64,000 nucleotides of DNA from Methanomassiliicoccales archaeon (lineage in GTDB: Archaea > Thermoplasmatota > Thermoplasmata > Methanomassiliicoccales > UBA472): contig DASXVU010000009.1 of NCBI GenBank assembly GCA_036504055.1, positions 1-64,000 of the forward strand, given 5' to 3'. The notes under the pieces are model-generated. The model searched no databases and had not been told where the DNA came from. It saw only the letters and a list, made by a program, of their open reading frames with translations. A program made the position numbers and the translations under genes. Shown one piece after another: positions 1-8,055 of this stretch. How positions within the stretch are numbered: the stretch's first letter is position 1; each line of letters begins with the position of its first letter.

Positions 1-2
1 GA

Positions 3-203
3 TGGCGCGAGCAGATGGAGGAGCGGCTGTACCGGAACTGGATGGCCAAGGAGAAGTTCCTGACCCTTTCCGATAAGACCCTCGATAGCGTCATCGACAC
101 GCTGTCGACGGCGGGCGTGGACAAGATGTCGGTGTTCAACATCCTCAAGGCCATCAAGGACAAGCACCCCGAGCTGGTCAAGGAGTTCGAGGACCTTATC
201 TAA
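3..203 (+). CDS. C-terminal fragment of an unrecognised protein
   Basis: The reading frame is open from the window edge to a TAA at 201-203, so this is most likely the tail of a longer gene. About 67 residues are visible. They are charged and probably helical, and end in an acidic stretch. There is an in-frame ATG at 15, but no ribosome-binding site precedes it, so I do not take it as a start. I recognise no motif. The gene converges on the mevalonate kinase gene, with 26 bases between the two stop codons. Confidence 0.45.
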   Translation, partial: WREQMEERLYRNWMAKEKFLTLSDKTLDSVIDTLSTAGVDKMSVFNILKAIKDKHPELVKEFEDLI

Positions 204-229
204 AACGTCTTACCAATAACCTTCTTCCT

Positions 230-1192
230 TTATTTTCTGACATCGGGCGTTTCTATTGTCACGCCAGGCACGCCGGTCCTGACCTTGATGGGATATCCTC
301 CCTTGCTTCTGATCACCTCGGCCACCTGGTCCGGCCGGTCCGTGAGCGCCACCATGCTTCCCCCGCCACCGGCCCCGGTCAGCTTGGCCCCGTAGGACAG
401 CGGGAGGGAGGCGTCGATCAGGTCGTCCAATGCCTGGCACGATACACCGAGGATCGCCAACAGCTTCTGGTCCCGGGTCATGAGCGAACCGAGCTTGACC
501 GGATCGTTGTGACGGAGAGCCTCGCGACCTTCGATGGTCAATTGACCGATCTCCTCGATGACCTCGCGGGCGAACCGGCTCTTGTCCGCAAACCGCTTCA
601 CCTTGGCGACGAGCGGCCCGGTGGCCGCCGATATGCCGGTGAACCCGACCACCAGGTTCAGCTCCGGCACTTCGCAATGATGGATGTCCCAGTGCCTGGT
701 GTCCTTGGCCAATTCCCATATGAAATCGTCGCCCTTGACATTGTTGACGAATATCCCTTTTCCATGCGCACTGGTCGATGTGTCGATCGGACTGGCCCGG
801 CCTTGGACCAATGATTCGATCTCGAACGCGTTCCGGGCGACGTTCTTTACCTCAAGCTGCCCCTGCATCGCCTCTATGGCCCCCAAGGCTGCGACGGACA
901 CGGCCGCGGACGAGCCCAACCCAGAGCCCGACGGGAACTCCGACGTGGTCTCGATGGCCAGCGGACCGCCCTTCCAGAACATGCTGGTCGCTACCCCTAC
1001 ATAGGCATGGGTCCTCTCGTTCAAAGGATGTCCGTTGAGAGTGAACGAGTCCGACGGGGTGATGGAACAGAGCAGCCGCTGATCGATGGCCACCGCTATG
1101 GCCGGTTGGCCGAAGACCACTGCGTGCTCGCCCAGGAGGATGACCTTGCCCGGCGCCGATGCCACCACGCTCAACCCTTTGCCTTTCGACAT
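230..1192 (-). CDS. mvk: mevalonate kinase (GHMP family)
   Basis: Phosphorylates mevalonate in the isoprenoid pathway that supplies archaeal membrane lipids. The 320-residue protein shows the three GHMP kinase signatures: PGKVILLGEH near residues 14-23, the ATP-binding PSGSGLGSSAA near 88-98, and a glycine-rich KLTGAGGGG near 270-278. The frame stays open farther upstream, but that part overlaps the next gene. The ATG at 1192 is chosen because GAGGAGG lies 7 bases before it. The length is normal for an archaeal mevalonate kinase. No other mevalonate-pathway gene is adjacent. Identity is clear from the motifs. Confidence 0.93.
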   Translation of the reverse strand: MSKGKGLSVVASAPGKVILLGEHAVVFGQPAIAVAIDQRLLCSITPSDSFTLNGHPLNERTHAYVGVATSMFWKGGPLAIETTSEFPSGSGLGSSAAVSVAALGAIEAMQGQLEVKNVARNAFEIESLVQGRASPIDTSTSAHGKGIFVNNVKGDDFIWELAKDTRHWDIHHCEVPELNLVVGFTGISAATGPLVAKVKRFADKSRFAREVIEEIGQLTIEGREALRHNDPVKLGSLMTRDQKLLAILGVSCQALDDLIDASLPLSYGAKLTGAGGGGSMVALTDRPDQVAEVIRSKGGYPIKVRTGVPGVTIETPDVRK

Positions 1193-1284
1193 GGACGCCT
1201 CCTCATCGGTGAATCCAGTAATAAGCATTGTCCGTAAGGCCAGGTAGAAAAATGAGAAGGGATTTTGGAAAGGAGTTTGTTCCT

Positions 1285-1893
1285 TCAGGCGATCCCGTAG
1301 CGCTTCGATGCCTCTTCCAGTGCCTCGTTGGGGGTCTTGCCCTTGAGGTCCTTGCGCTTGGCGTTCCACCATTTTTCCTCGAATTCCTCAAGCGCTGCCT
1401 GTAACTGCTCATCGTCCTCGAAGGTGTCGCCTTTCTCCTTGACGAAATCCTCCTTGAACTTGGCCAGCAGGTCGATGTTGTTCTCTTTGTTGACCACTGT
1501 GACGGATAGGAAGTCGTCGATGTTGTCCGCGACCACCTTAGCGTAATCCGAGGGTATGATGTCCATTACCAGGTCGAGTATGGCATTGCTGAGGGTGAGG
1601 AAAAGCATCTCGCGCTTGTTATCCTCGGGCATGTCCTCCTTGGCGATCACCTCGTTCAGGCTCTCATACCACACATCGCGCAGGACGTAGGATCTGGGTC
1701 CGTTCTTCTCGGAATAGTCATCGCCACCGCAGCACTCGCAGTGCTCCTCGTGCTCCTGCACCTGCTCCATGACCTCCTCTGCCACGGACTTCTCCTCCAC
1801 CTTCTTGGCCGGCTTCTTGGCGGCGGCCTTCTTGGGGGCTGGCTTCTTTGCTGCTGGCTTGGTTACCTTCTTCTTTGATGATGTTGCTGCCAA
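1285..1893 (-). CDS. hypothetical protein with histone-tail-like Lys/Ala/Pro-rich N-terminus
   Basis: A 202-residue protein I do not recognise. Residues 1-35 are a low-complexity Lys/Ala/Pro tail resembling eukaryotic H1 or bacterial histone-like tails, so nucleic-acid binding is plausible but inferred. A compact metal-binding-like cluster, HCECC, lies at 51-55. The rest, about residues 65-202, is acidic and predicted helical, with no catalytic motif I can name. The start is a TTG at 1893, preceded by GGAGG at 8 bases; no better start is available. The gene lies 92 bases upstream of mevalonate kinase on the same strand, but there is no functional link I can argue. Confidence 0.75.
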   Translation of the reverse strand: MAATSSKKKVTKPAAKKPAPKKAAAKKPAKKVEEKSVAEEVMEQVQEHEEHCECCGGDDYSEKNGPRSYVLRDVWYESLNEVIAKEDMPEDNKREMLFLTLSNAILDLVMDIIPSDYAKVVADNIDDFLSVTVVNKENNIDLLAKFKEDFVKEKGDTFEDDEQLQAALEEFEEKWWNAKRKDLKGKTPNEALEEASKRYGIA

Positions 1894-2036
1894 ATCGTTA
1901 ACCTCCTCGATCTACACCGGGCCGCAGAACACGCCCCCGAACGAACGGACAGGACGTCTGGTCTCGGTCATTATCCCGTTGTGGCTTTTTCTATCTGTGT
2001 GATTCTGAGGAGGGTTATTAAGCTTATTGCATCATT

Positions 2037-2675
2037 TTATTCCCACGGTTTTTTGAAAACAAAGCTCAGACGGGACCTGAGCGCGTCCTGACCCATGATC
2101 GTCTTCTCGATCCTGATCTCCTCGAACGACGTCTCCGTCATTCCCGCAAAGAGCTCCCGCACCTCCTCCTCTAGAAAGTAATGGGTCAGCACACCTGTGC
2201 CCCTGATGAACGAACCTGGCTCAACCTCTTTTCCCCTTCCGTAGCGCATGTCCGACCTGGAGAAGGCCTTGAAGCGGACCTCCCCGCCGGGTTTCAGGAC
2301 CCGAACGATGTCCCGTGCCGATCCTTCCCTCTCCTGTCGATACAGGTGTTCCAGAACGTGGAAGCAGGTGACCACGTCGAAGGTCCCGGTCCTGAACGGG
2401 AGATTGCCTGCATCGGCCAGAGCATACTCCTGGCCCTCCGAACAATACCTGGCACGGCACATGTCAAGTGCCACTGAGGAGATGTCGATCCCTACCACAC
2501 GGACGCCGCTCATTCCCGAGACGGTCTTCCCGCTGCCGCAACCGACCTCGAGGACGACCGATCCCGGCGGAAGGTCGATCGATTGCCTTGGTGCCCCCTT
2601 CCATAGAGGACCTTTGGTGGAATACTCTCCATCCCATATCTGGCAACGCCGCCCCAGGCTCAGTTCTTCGGGCAT
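2037..2675 (-). CDS. class I SAM-dependent methyltransferase
   Basis: A 212-residue cytosolic methyltransferase of the Methyltransf_11 type. The SAM-binding motif I reads VLEVGCGSGKT near residues 42-52, followed by an acidic VGIDIS strand end near 62. The post-motif segment FDVVTCFHVLEHL is typical of small-molecule methyltransferases. The N-terminal region contains EYSTKGPLWKG, common in UbiE-like proteins. The substrate cannot be told. The gene is divergent from the Fe-S protein at 2766 and has no pathway context. Confidence 0.85.
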   Translation of the reverse strand: MPEELSLGRRCQIWDGEYSTKGPLWKGAPRQSIDLPPGSVVLEVGCGSGKTVSGMSGVRVVGIDISSVALDMCRARYCSEGQEYALADAGNLPFRTGTFDVVTCFHVLEHLYRQEREGSARDIVRVLKPGGEVRFKAFSRSDMRYGRGKEVEPGSFIRGTGVLTHYFLEEEVRELFAGMTETSFEEIRIEKTIMGQDALRSRLSFVFKKPWE

Positions 2676-2728
2676 CTAGATGCACCATGGCAGGACGTTT
2701 TGTCCAACTGACCGGACAAGATCGGCAG

Positions 2729-2738
2729 TAAATATAAG
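2729..2738 (+). promoter_or_regulatory. TATA box of the Fe-S protein gene
   Basis: TAAATATAAG is centred about 32 bases before the ATG at 2766. This spacing predicts a leaderless or nearly leaderless transcript, which suits a start with no clear ribosome-binding site. Confidence 0.5.
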
Positions 2739-2765
2739 TCGTGCCCCCACCCTCCCGCCATTCAG

Positions 2766-3689
2766 ATGAATTCCAGGGCAGAGGAGGCATTGCGCCGCCT
2801 GAACGAAGCGGGTATGCGGGCGAGGATCGTTCCTGTGAAGAGGGTCGTTGACATCGGTGCCGACATTCAGGCGCTCAAGGACGAAGGTCTGCTGAACCAG
2901 GAATTCTTCGATCTGTACATGTCGAAATTCAGCTACGAGACGGAAGTCATGCCGCCGACCGTAAAGTCCCTGTTCATCGTTGCCGTTCCAACATCTGGAA
3001 TCACCATTACATTCACTCACCGAGGCGAGGAGCTACGGTGCCGGGTCCCGCCTACCTATGCGAACGTGAAGGATATTGACAGAAAAGTGAGATCCATATT
3101 GGAAGCGGCACTGCCGGAAGGCAAGGTGTCAAAGGCCATTTTACCATATAAGACGCTGGCCTCCAGGAGTGGCCTGGCGAAGTACGGGAAGAACAACATA
3201 ACCTATGTGGAGGACCTCGGCAGCTTCTACAGGCTGACCGTATTCTTTACGGACATGGACATGGAAACTGACGATTGGCAGAGCAGAGAGGTGATGGCTG
3301 AATGCTCGGAATGCGATCGATGTCTTCGGGCCTGCCCCACCGGAGCGATAGGCAAGGACCGGTTCCTGATCCGGGCGGAACGCTGTTTGACGTTCTTGAA
3401 CGAGATGCCTTCCGAAAAGGGATTTCCAGCGAGGATCGGATCGTCCGCCCATAACGCCATCGTCGGATGCATGAGATGCCAAGAGGTGTGTCCAATGGAC
3501 CGGGACCATCTCGATTCATTCGTCGATGGGGATGTCTATACCGAAGAGGAGACCGATTACCTATTGCAAGGCGACTACCAGAACGAGGACGCAGAAGAGA
3601 TCATGGAGAAGCTGGACTGCTCCGGACTGGACCTTTCCCTATTCCCGAGGAATCTGAAAGTGCTCCTCGAAAGTCATAACGATAAGTGA
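2766..3689 (+). CDS. epoxyqueuosine reductase-like 4Fe-4S double-cluster protein
   Basis: 307 residues. The C-terminal half has the two ferredoxin-type motifs of the QueG family: CSECDRCLRACPTGAI near residues 178-193, and a second set, a lone RC followed by CMRCQEVCP, near 236-242. The N-terminal half resembles the cobalamin-binding part of QueG-like proteins only loosely. Archaea make archaeosine rather than queuosine, so a role in tRNA queuosine is unlikely. Reductive-dehalogenase-like or corrinoid-reducing activity is an alternative. It stands alone, divergent from the methyltransferase. Confidence 0.75.
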   Translation: MNSRAEEALRRLNEAGMRARIVPVKRVVDIGADIQALKDEGLLNQEFFDLYMSKFSYETEVMPPTVKSLFIVAVPTSGITITFTHRGEELRCRVPPTYANVKDIDRKVRSILEAALPEGKVSKAILPYKTLASRSGLAKYGKNNITYVEDLGSFYRLTVFFTDMDMETDDWQSREVMAECSECDRCLRACPTGAIGKDRFLIRAERCLTFLNEMPSEKGFPARIGSSAHNAIVGCMRCQEVCPMDRDHLDSFVDGDVYTEEETDYLLQGDYQNEDAEEIMEKLDCSGLDLSLFPRNLKVLLESHNDK

Positions 3690-3702
3690 AAAATCGTTAG
3701 GT

Positions 3703-3769
3703 GTTAGAAATAGATAACTTTTAAGTAGATATGTTATAATTACATCACTAATTGTTAGAATTACATAAC
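3703..3769 (+). repeat. three GTTA-N8-TAAC-like operator repeats
   Basis: Three 16-base sites lie at 3703-3718, 3733-3748 and 3754-3769: GTTAGAAATAGATAAC, GTTATAATTACATCAC and GTTAGAATTACATAAC. Each is an imperfect dyad. Their starts are spaced 30 and 21 bases apart, close to three and two helical turns. The last ends one base before the ATG at 3771. They overlap the likely promoter of the membrane protein-HTH pair, so autoregulation by the downstream HTH protein is the simplest reading. Confidence 0.6.
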
Positions 3770-3770
3770 A

Positions 3771-4187
3771 ATGATGAAGCGTGGAATAATGAGCATAAGC
3801 ATGGCCAAAGCGAGAGCGATCAGCGTGTACATCGGCGGGGCCGCCCTGATCGGATGCGGAATCCTGATGATACTGAACGACACCCTGGACGGTTTCCTTT
3901 GGGTGGAGATCCTTGCCGGTCTCGGTCTTTTCGGCGGAGGCCTTTTCGAGTTCCTGGGATTGCACCAGCCCCTTAAGGACGAGAGGATCGCCAGGATCGG
4001 AACGAGGGCCGCCACATACTCATGGTACTCTGTTCTGGTCCTTATCGGCTTCATGGCAATGGTATATGGCATGGGCGGAGGCTACAAGATCGGAATGCCG
4101 CAGGCGGTCGGTTCACTGATCATCGTCATGGTCATATCGATGGTGGCATTCAACTGGTACCTTGGCCGGGAGGGCGATGTGGAGTGA
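3771..4187 (+). CDS. DUF2178-like membrane protein
   Basis: 138 residues with four hydrophobic segments near 16-37, 43-63, 85-103 and 112-130, so an integral membrane protein. Its size, layout and direct coupling to a small Cro/CI-type regulator match DUF2178 family loci, whose function is not known. The stop overlaps the start of the HTH gene as GTGA, which indicates translational coupling. The start at 3771 is the first ATG after the operator repeats; in-frame ATGs at 3774 and 3789 are alternatives. Confidence 0.7.
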   Translation: MMKRGIMSISMAKARAISVYIGGAALIGCGILMILNDTLDGFLWVEILAGLGLFGGGLFEFLGLHQPLKDERIARIGTRAATYSWYSVLVLIGFMAMVYGMGGGYKIGMPQAVGSLIIVMVISMVAFNWYLGREGDVE

Positions 4188-4411
4188 GGACCACCATAAA
4201 GGAGAACCGTGCAAGGCTGAACATGACCCAGGAGGACCTGGCAAACAGGGTCGGGGTCAGGCGAGAGACCATCGTGTTCCTGGAGAGGGGAAAATATAAT
4301 CCCTCCCTCCGCCTGGCACATGATGTGGCCAAAGCACTGGATTCCAAGATCGATGACCTGTTCTTTTTCGATGATGAATTGAAAGAGGATGGGGCCTTTA
4401 AAAAGAAATAG
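4184..4411 (+). CDS. Cro/CI-type (XRE) helix-turn-helix regulator
   Basis: 75 residues. The N-terminal 60 residues form a classic HTH_3 domain, with the recognition region [17 protein letters not shown] at 14-30 followed by ERGKYNPSL. The short tail is acidic, then lysine-rich. The GTG start at 4184 overlaps the previous stop, and the reading frame farther upstream lies inside the membrane protein gene. Such small regulators paired with a membrane protein usually control their own operon. The three repeats at 3703-3769 are the obvious candidate sites. Confidence 0.88.
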   Translation: MRTTIKENRARLNMTQEDLANRVGVRRETIVFLERGKYNPSLRLAHDVAKALDSKIDDLFFFDDELKEDGAFKKK

Positions 4412-4493
4412 AGTTCAGGTCGGGACCGGGGAATTCATGGCCTTATTCAGAGACCGTGTTTTTCCCCTCAGAACCGGCACCGACCTGGTTGCA

Positions 4494-4898
4494 TCACTCG
4501 GTCGGTTTTCCGTCGTATTCTTCCGGCTCCGCCAATGCCTGCGCCTTGGTGTGCCGAACGACCTTGTCCTGGTGCTCCGGGGGAGAATAGATGGTGTACA
4601 GCTTCAGATCATCCTTCTTCGAGGTGTTGACCACGTTGTGCCAGGCTCCCGACGGGACGATCGCTGCCATTCCGTCGTGGACCACGTGTTCCACTTCATC
4701 GATGATTACCTTGCCCTCTCCCGCCTCGAACCGGAAGAATTGGTCGACGGTATCGTGGACCTCCATTCCGATCTCCTCCCCTGGTTTCAGGGTCATGAGT
4801 ACTAATTGACTGAACTTGCCAGTATAGATCACCCGGCGGAAATCGGTGTTCTTGTTCGTATCCTTTTCAATGTTTCCTACAAAGCCTTTCTTGACCAT
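4494..4898 (-). CDS. cupin-domain protein
   Basis: 134 residues with a single cupin barrel. The first metal motif is visible as GxxxxMEVHDTVDQFFRFEAG around residues 40-60, and the second as PSGAWHNVVN around 82-91. The first histidine position and a following glutamate are kept, so metal binding is likely. The substrate is unknown; many such proteins are sugar isomerase-like or sensor proteins. GGTGG precedes the ATG. The gene is convergent with the HTH regulator gene. Confidence 0.85.
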   Translation of the reverse strand: MVKKGFVGNIEKDTNKNTDFRRVIYTGKFSQLVLMTLKPGEEIGMEVHDTVDQFFRFEAGEGKVIIDEVEHVVHDGMAAIVPSGAWHNVVNTSKKDDLKLYTIYSPPEHQDKVVRHTKAQALAEPEEYDGKPTE

Positions 4899-5017
4899 GT
4901 TTACTCCACCAAAATCTCGTAGACTTGGTTTCCCGGGGAAAAATGACAGAGCCCCCGGTATTTGTAACTGAGGGAAGAAGGTGTTTTCCAGTATTCACGT
5001 TGGGAGATTCCGACCGC

Positions 5018-5458
5018 CTATAGGCCTGGATAGCTGATAAGATGGTCCATAACGTAGGATATCTCCATCTTCTCGAACCCGAGTGGCTGTATCTTCTTGT
5101 CCAGCACGGCCAACAATTCCTTGTCGTCGGCAGCCTTGATACGGAACATGATCCGCCGGTCCCCGGTGACATGCAGTATCTCCGAAACGCTTTGGAGTTC
5201 CAGGAGTCCGGTCAGCGCCGACGATTCCTTCTTCGGATCGATCTCGGCCGAGACATAGGCGTCCGCTAATATGCCTACCCTTCTCTCATCCACGATCGCC
5301 GAATAACCAAGGATCGTCCGGTCCTCCTCCATCCCCTTGATCCGGTCGCGGATGGTCGATGGGGAACGTTGGAGCATGCGACCGATCTCCTCGTTGGTCA
5401 GCTTTCCATTCTTCTGCAAAAGCTGTAGGATGAGTCGGTCCAACTCGTCCTGCTTCAT
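5018..5458 (-). CDS. Lrp/AsnC family transcriptional regulator
   Basis: 146 residues: an N-terminal winged HTH (residues about 4-50, with LTNEEIGRMLQRSPSTIRDR) and a C-terminal RAM ligand-binding and oligomerisation domain (about 65-140). Both domains have the usual length for archaeal Lrp proteins, which sense amino acids or similar small effectors. The target is unknown. No amino-acid gene is adjacent. The upstream region carries a CATATAAGG TATA-like element near 5498-5506. Confidence 0.88.
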   Translation of the reverse strand: MKQDELDRLILQLLQKNGKLTNEEIGRMLQRSPSTIRDRIKGMEEDRTILGYSAIVDERRVGILADAYVSAEIDPKKESSALTGLLELQSVSEILHVTGDRRIMFRIKAADDKELLAVLDKKIQPLGFEKMEISYVMDHLISYPGL

Positions 5459-5537
5459 CGGAGGATGATTGTGGCCTCGCTTTAGAAATACTTTTCCTTA
5501 TATGTCCACTACTGGCTTTGCTTTCGATGGCCAATGG

Positions 5538-6146
5538 TCAGGGTATCTCGCATTTTCCGCGCTGCCCAATGATCTTCTTTTTACGGAAGTATGAGGCGAC
5601 GAAAGAGAGTGCTATCACGACGATGACCATGACCAGCACAACGGTCGTGGCCGTAGAACTGTCCCAGTAGGCGATGAAGAGCCCGCTGGCCAGTAGAATG
5701 AGCCCATATTTCGCAATGCCTCCGATGAGGACAAAAGTAAGCGATTTCCTGAGGCTCCAGTTACACATCGAAGCAAAGGCTCCCATGAAAGGGAGGATGG
5801 GGGCGACCCGGTTCACCAAGATCATCCTTTCATCTGGATAGATGAGGAATGCCTGGAATTTATCCACGCCTTTTTGGATCAACTTCGGGACCCTGACCTT
5901 CCTAACCACATAGTACAAGGTGCAGAATCCCAGGACCTCGGAGACAGCGATGGTGATCAGGATCAGGATGCCAAATCCCAGGGTCGATATCTGGGTCTGC
6001 AGTGCGAAGATGCCCACCGTGAACAGCTCCGGCACTGTCGGAAAAATGATGGCGTCGATATAGAACAACAGGAATATGCATATCAGTCCGCCCACGACAC
6101 TGGTCGGACTGAAGATACTGATGATAACCTCGGTGATGCTCGCCAT
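5538..6146 (-). CDS. VTT/DedA-like integral membrane protein
   Basis: 202 residues with five or six hydrophobic segments. The central region, NRVAPILPFMGAFASMCNW near residues 110-130, resembles the conserved core of VTT (SNARE-associated/DedA) proteins, which act as membrane permeases or lipid scramblases. The C-terminus is basic (FRKKK) and probably cytosolic. It is shorter and more divergent than bacterial DedA, so the family call is tentative. Confidence 0.6.
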   Translation of the reverse strand: MASITEVIISIFSPTSVVGGLICIFLLFYIDAIIFPTVPELFTVGIFALQTQISTLGFGILILITIAVSEVLGFCTLYYVVRKVRVPKLIQKGVDKFQAFLIYPDERMILVNRVAPILPFMGAFASMCNWSLRKSLTFVLIGGIAKYGLILLASGLFIAYWDSSTATTVVLVMVIVVIALSFVASYFRKKKIIGQRGKCEIP

Positions 6147-6224
6147 CTGCTAGGGGAATAACACTAATAGCTACTAGAGATTAGCTACGATTCTGCCCCC
6201 GCGGTCAGGTGTTTGGCGTGCATT

Positions 6225-6962
6225 TTAGAGCTCGGGGCGGTCCTGAAACACTGAGGAGCCGTATTGACCCCTTTTCATCAGGGCGTCATAAAGTATCACA
6301 CGATGGTCCGATGCCATCACCGGCAGTTCCTTCAGCGGGAACAACACTGCCTCGGCCGCATCATCCCCTCCGGTCAGTTGGCCACAGATGGGCTTTAGAT
6401 TGAACGCCAAGGTGATGAAATGCCCTCTAGGGTCCCTGTTGGCGGCGGAATAGACGCCGACCAGGTCCAACACCTCGGTCTTCAGTCCGGTCTCCTCCTC
6501 CATCTCCCTGACGACACACTCCTCGACGGTCTCCCCGTATTCGACGATCCCACCGGGGAGGGCGTACATGCCCTTGAACGGCTCCCTCCCTCTTTTGATC
6601 AGGACCACTTGGTCCTCGATCACCACAATGCCGTCGGTGGTAACCCACGGCTTCTTCCACATATTTTGGACCTGGGAGGTCGCCATCCTCGACCGGGTCC
6701 GGAACTCATCTAGAATAGACCTGCCCTCATCGGTCAGCAGCACCTTGCCGTCCGAGGCATAGGTCAGGGCGTTCGCCCCGATGGCCTCATCGATCGATTG
6801 AAGCCAAACCTTGGCCTCTCCCAACGACACGCCGATGCTCTCCGTCGCGGTGTCGAGCGACCCCAACTCTATTATCTTTTCCAGAAATGACGCCCGGCGG
6901 GCGTCGATTACCGTCTCGCCGTCCTTTTTGAGCTTGATTTCGCAATCGGTCTCTAGTGACAT
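6225..6962 (-). CDS. ModE-like winged helix fused to a Nudix hydrolase
   Basis: 245 residues. Residues about 1-95 look like the LysR/ModE-type winged helix (RRASFLEKIIELGSLDTATE, then a wing ending in LTDEGRSIL). Residues about 105-235 carry a Nudix domain with the box GGIVEYGETVEECVVREMEEETGL, conforming to GX5EX7REUXEEXGU. The ATG at 6962 is chosen over an upstream in-frame start because GGAGGTG lies 8 bases before it. The layout resembles NrtR-type Nudix regulators with the domain order reversed. It may be a metabolite-sensing regulator, an active hydrolase, or both. Confidence 0.8.
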   Translation of the reverse strand: MSLETDCEIKLKKDGETVIDARRASFLEKIIELGSLDTATESIGVSLGEAKVWLQSIDEAIGANALTYASDGKVLLTDEGRSILDEFRTRSRMATSQVQNMWKKPWVTTDGIVVIEDQVVLIKRGREPFKGMYALPGGIVEYGETVEECVVREMEEETGLKTEVLDLVGVYSAANRDPRGHFITLAFNLKPICGQLTGGDDAAEAVLFPLKELPVMASDHRVILYDALMKRGQYGSSVFQDRPEL

Positions 6963-7028
6963 ATGGATGCACCTCCCGGACTGTATTGAGACATAGATTA
7001 ATACCACCCTTCGCTTTAGGAATCTTTT

Positions 7029-8027
7029 GTGTTGAACCTAAGAAAGAGGATACCCACCATAATGGACGCCGATGAGATCCTAGACAAGGCGTTCCGCAGG
7101 GCGGTCAAGATCGATGCGGAGGGAGATTCCAAGTTCGACATGATCCAGCGCAAGTCCGGGGCCCGCATCATGGCCACAGCGGACATCATCTCTACCATTC
7201 TCATAAAGTACAATCGGGCATTCCCATCGCTGAACGACCGGAACGAGTTCGTTGCCGAGCTCATAAACGTCCTGATCGGCGTCGATGAGCTGAAGAAGGC
7301 GTTGTCCAAACTAGAATGGGCAGCCCAGAAGGTGAGCGAGCTACAGAGGGAGTACACCGGAAAGGTGCGCCGAGCGACCGATCTGGACTCGATGGACAAT
7401 GAGCGCAAGCAGTACTATGGCCGCATTTCGTCCGTCCTGAAGAGGATAGACAAGGACCTGAAATTCCTTCAGATGGCCCGCGAGGAGCTCCGCAAGGTCC
7501 CGGACTTCGACAACTCGATGCCGGCGGTGGTGATAGCCGGTTTCCCCAATGTAGGCAAGAGCCAGTTGGTGGACAGGATCAGCACCGCAAAGCCGCAGAT
7601 CGCAGCCTACCCCTTCACCACACAGGGCATCGGCGTTGGTCATTTCGAGAAGGGATGGAGAAAGTTCCAGATCATAGATACTCCGGGGTTGTTGGACCGC
7701 CCCCTGGAGGACCGAAACGAGATCGAGCTCCAGGCCGTCCTGGCATTGAAGCATCTGGCCGATGTCATAGTCTTTGTGCTCGACCCGTCGGAGACATCCG
7801 GTTACAGCTATGAGAAACAGTTGCACTTGTTGGAATCGATCAAGAAATCCTTCGATGGCATCCCGATGATCGAGGTCGAGAACAAGGTCGACCTCGTTCG
7901 CACTGACAGCGACCGCATCAAGATCTCCGCCATGGCAGGCGAGAACTTGGATGAGCTGAGGGATGAGATCGTAAGGGTCCTTAAATCGACAGAGGCAGCG
8001 GCCATGCCAATGGAACCGCTGGCGTGA
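7029..8027 (+). CDS. NOG1-type OBG-family GTPase
   Basis: 332 residues. The N-terminal ~165 residues are the helical NOG1 region, and the GTPase domain follows with the P-loop GFPNVGKS at 171-178, the G3 motif DTPG at 217-220 and G4 NKVD at 285-288. NOG1 proteins act in assembly of the large ribosomal subunit. It starts with GTG at 7029. DNA polymerase D follows after 28 bases on the same strand, so the two may be cotranscribed. The family is clear. Confidence 0.92.
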   Translation: MLNLRKRIPTIMDADEILDKAFRRAVKIDAEGDSKFDMIQRKSGARIMATADIISTILIKYNRAFPSLNDRNEFVAELINVLIGVDELKKALSKLEWAAQKVSELQREYTGKVRRATDLDSMDNERKQYYGRISSVLKRIDKDLKFLQMAREELRKVPDFDNSMPAVVIAGFPNVGKSQLVDRISTAKPQIAAYPFTTQGIGVGHFEKGWRKFQIIDTPGLLDRPLEDRNEIELQAVLALKHLADVIVFVLDPSETSGYSYEKQLHLLESIKKSFDGIPMIEVENKVDLVRTDSDRIKISAMAGENLDELRDEIVRVLKSTEAAAMPMEPLA

Positions 8028-8055
8028 AATAACTTCTTGTTTCAGGGGATGCGGG

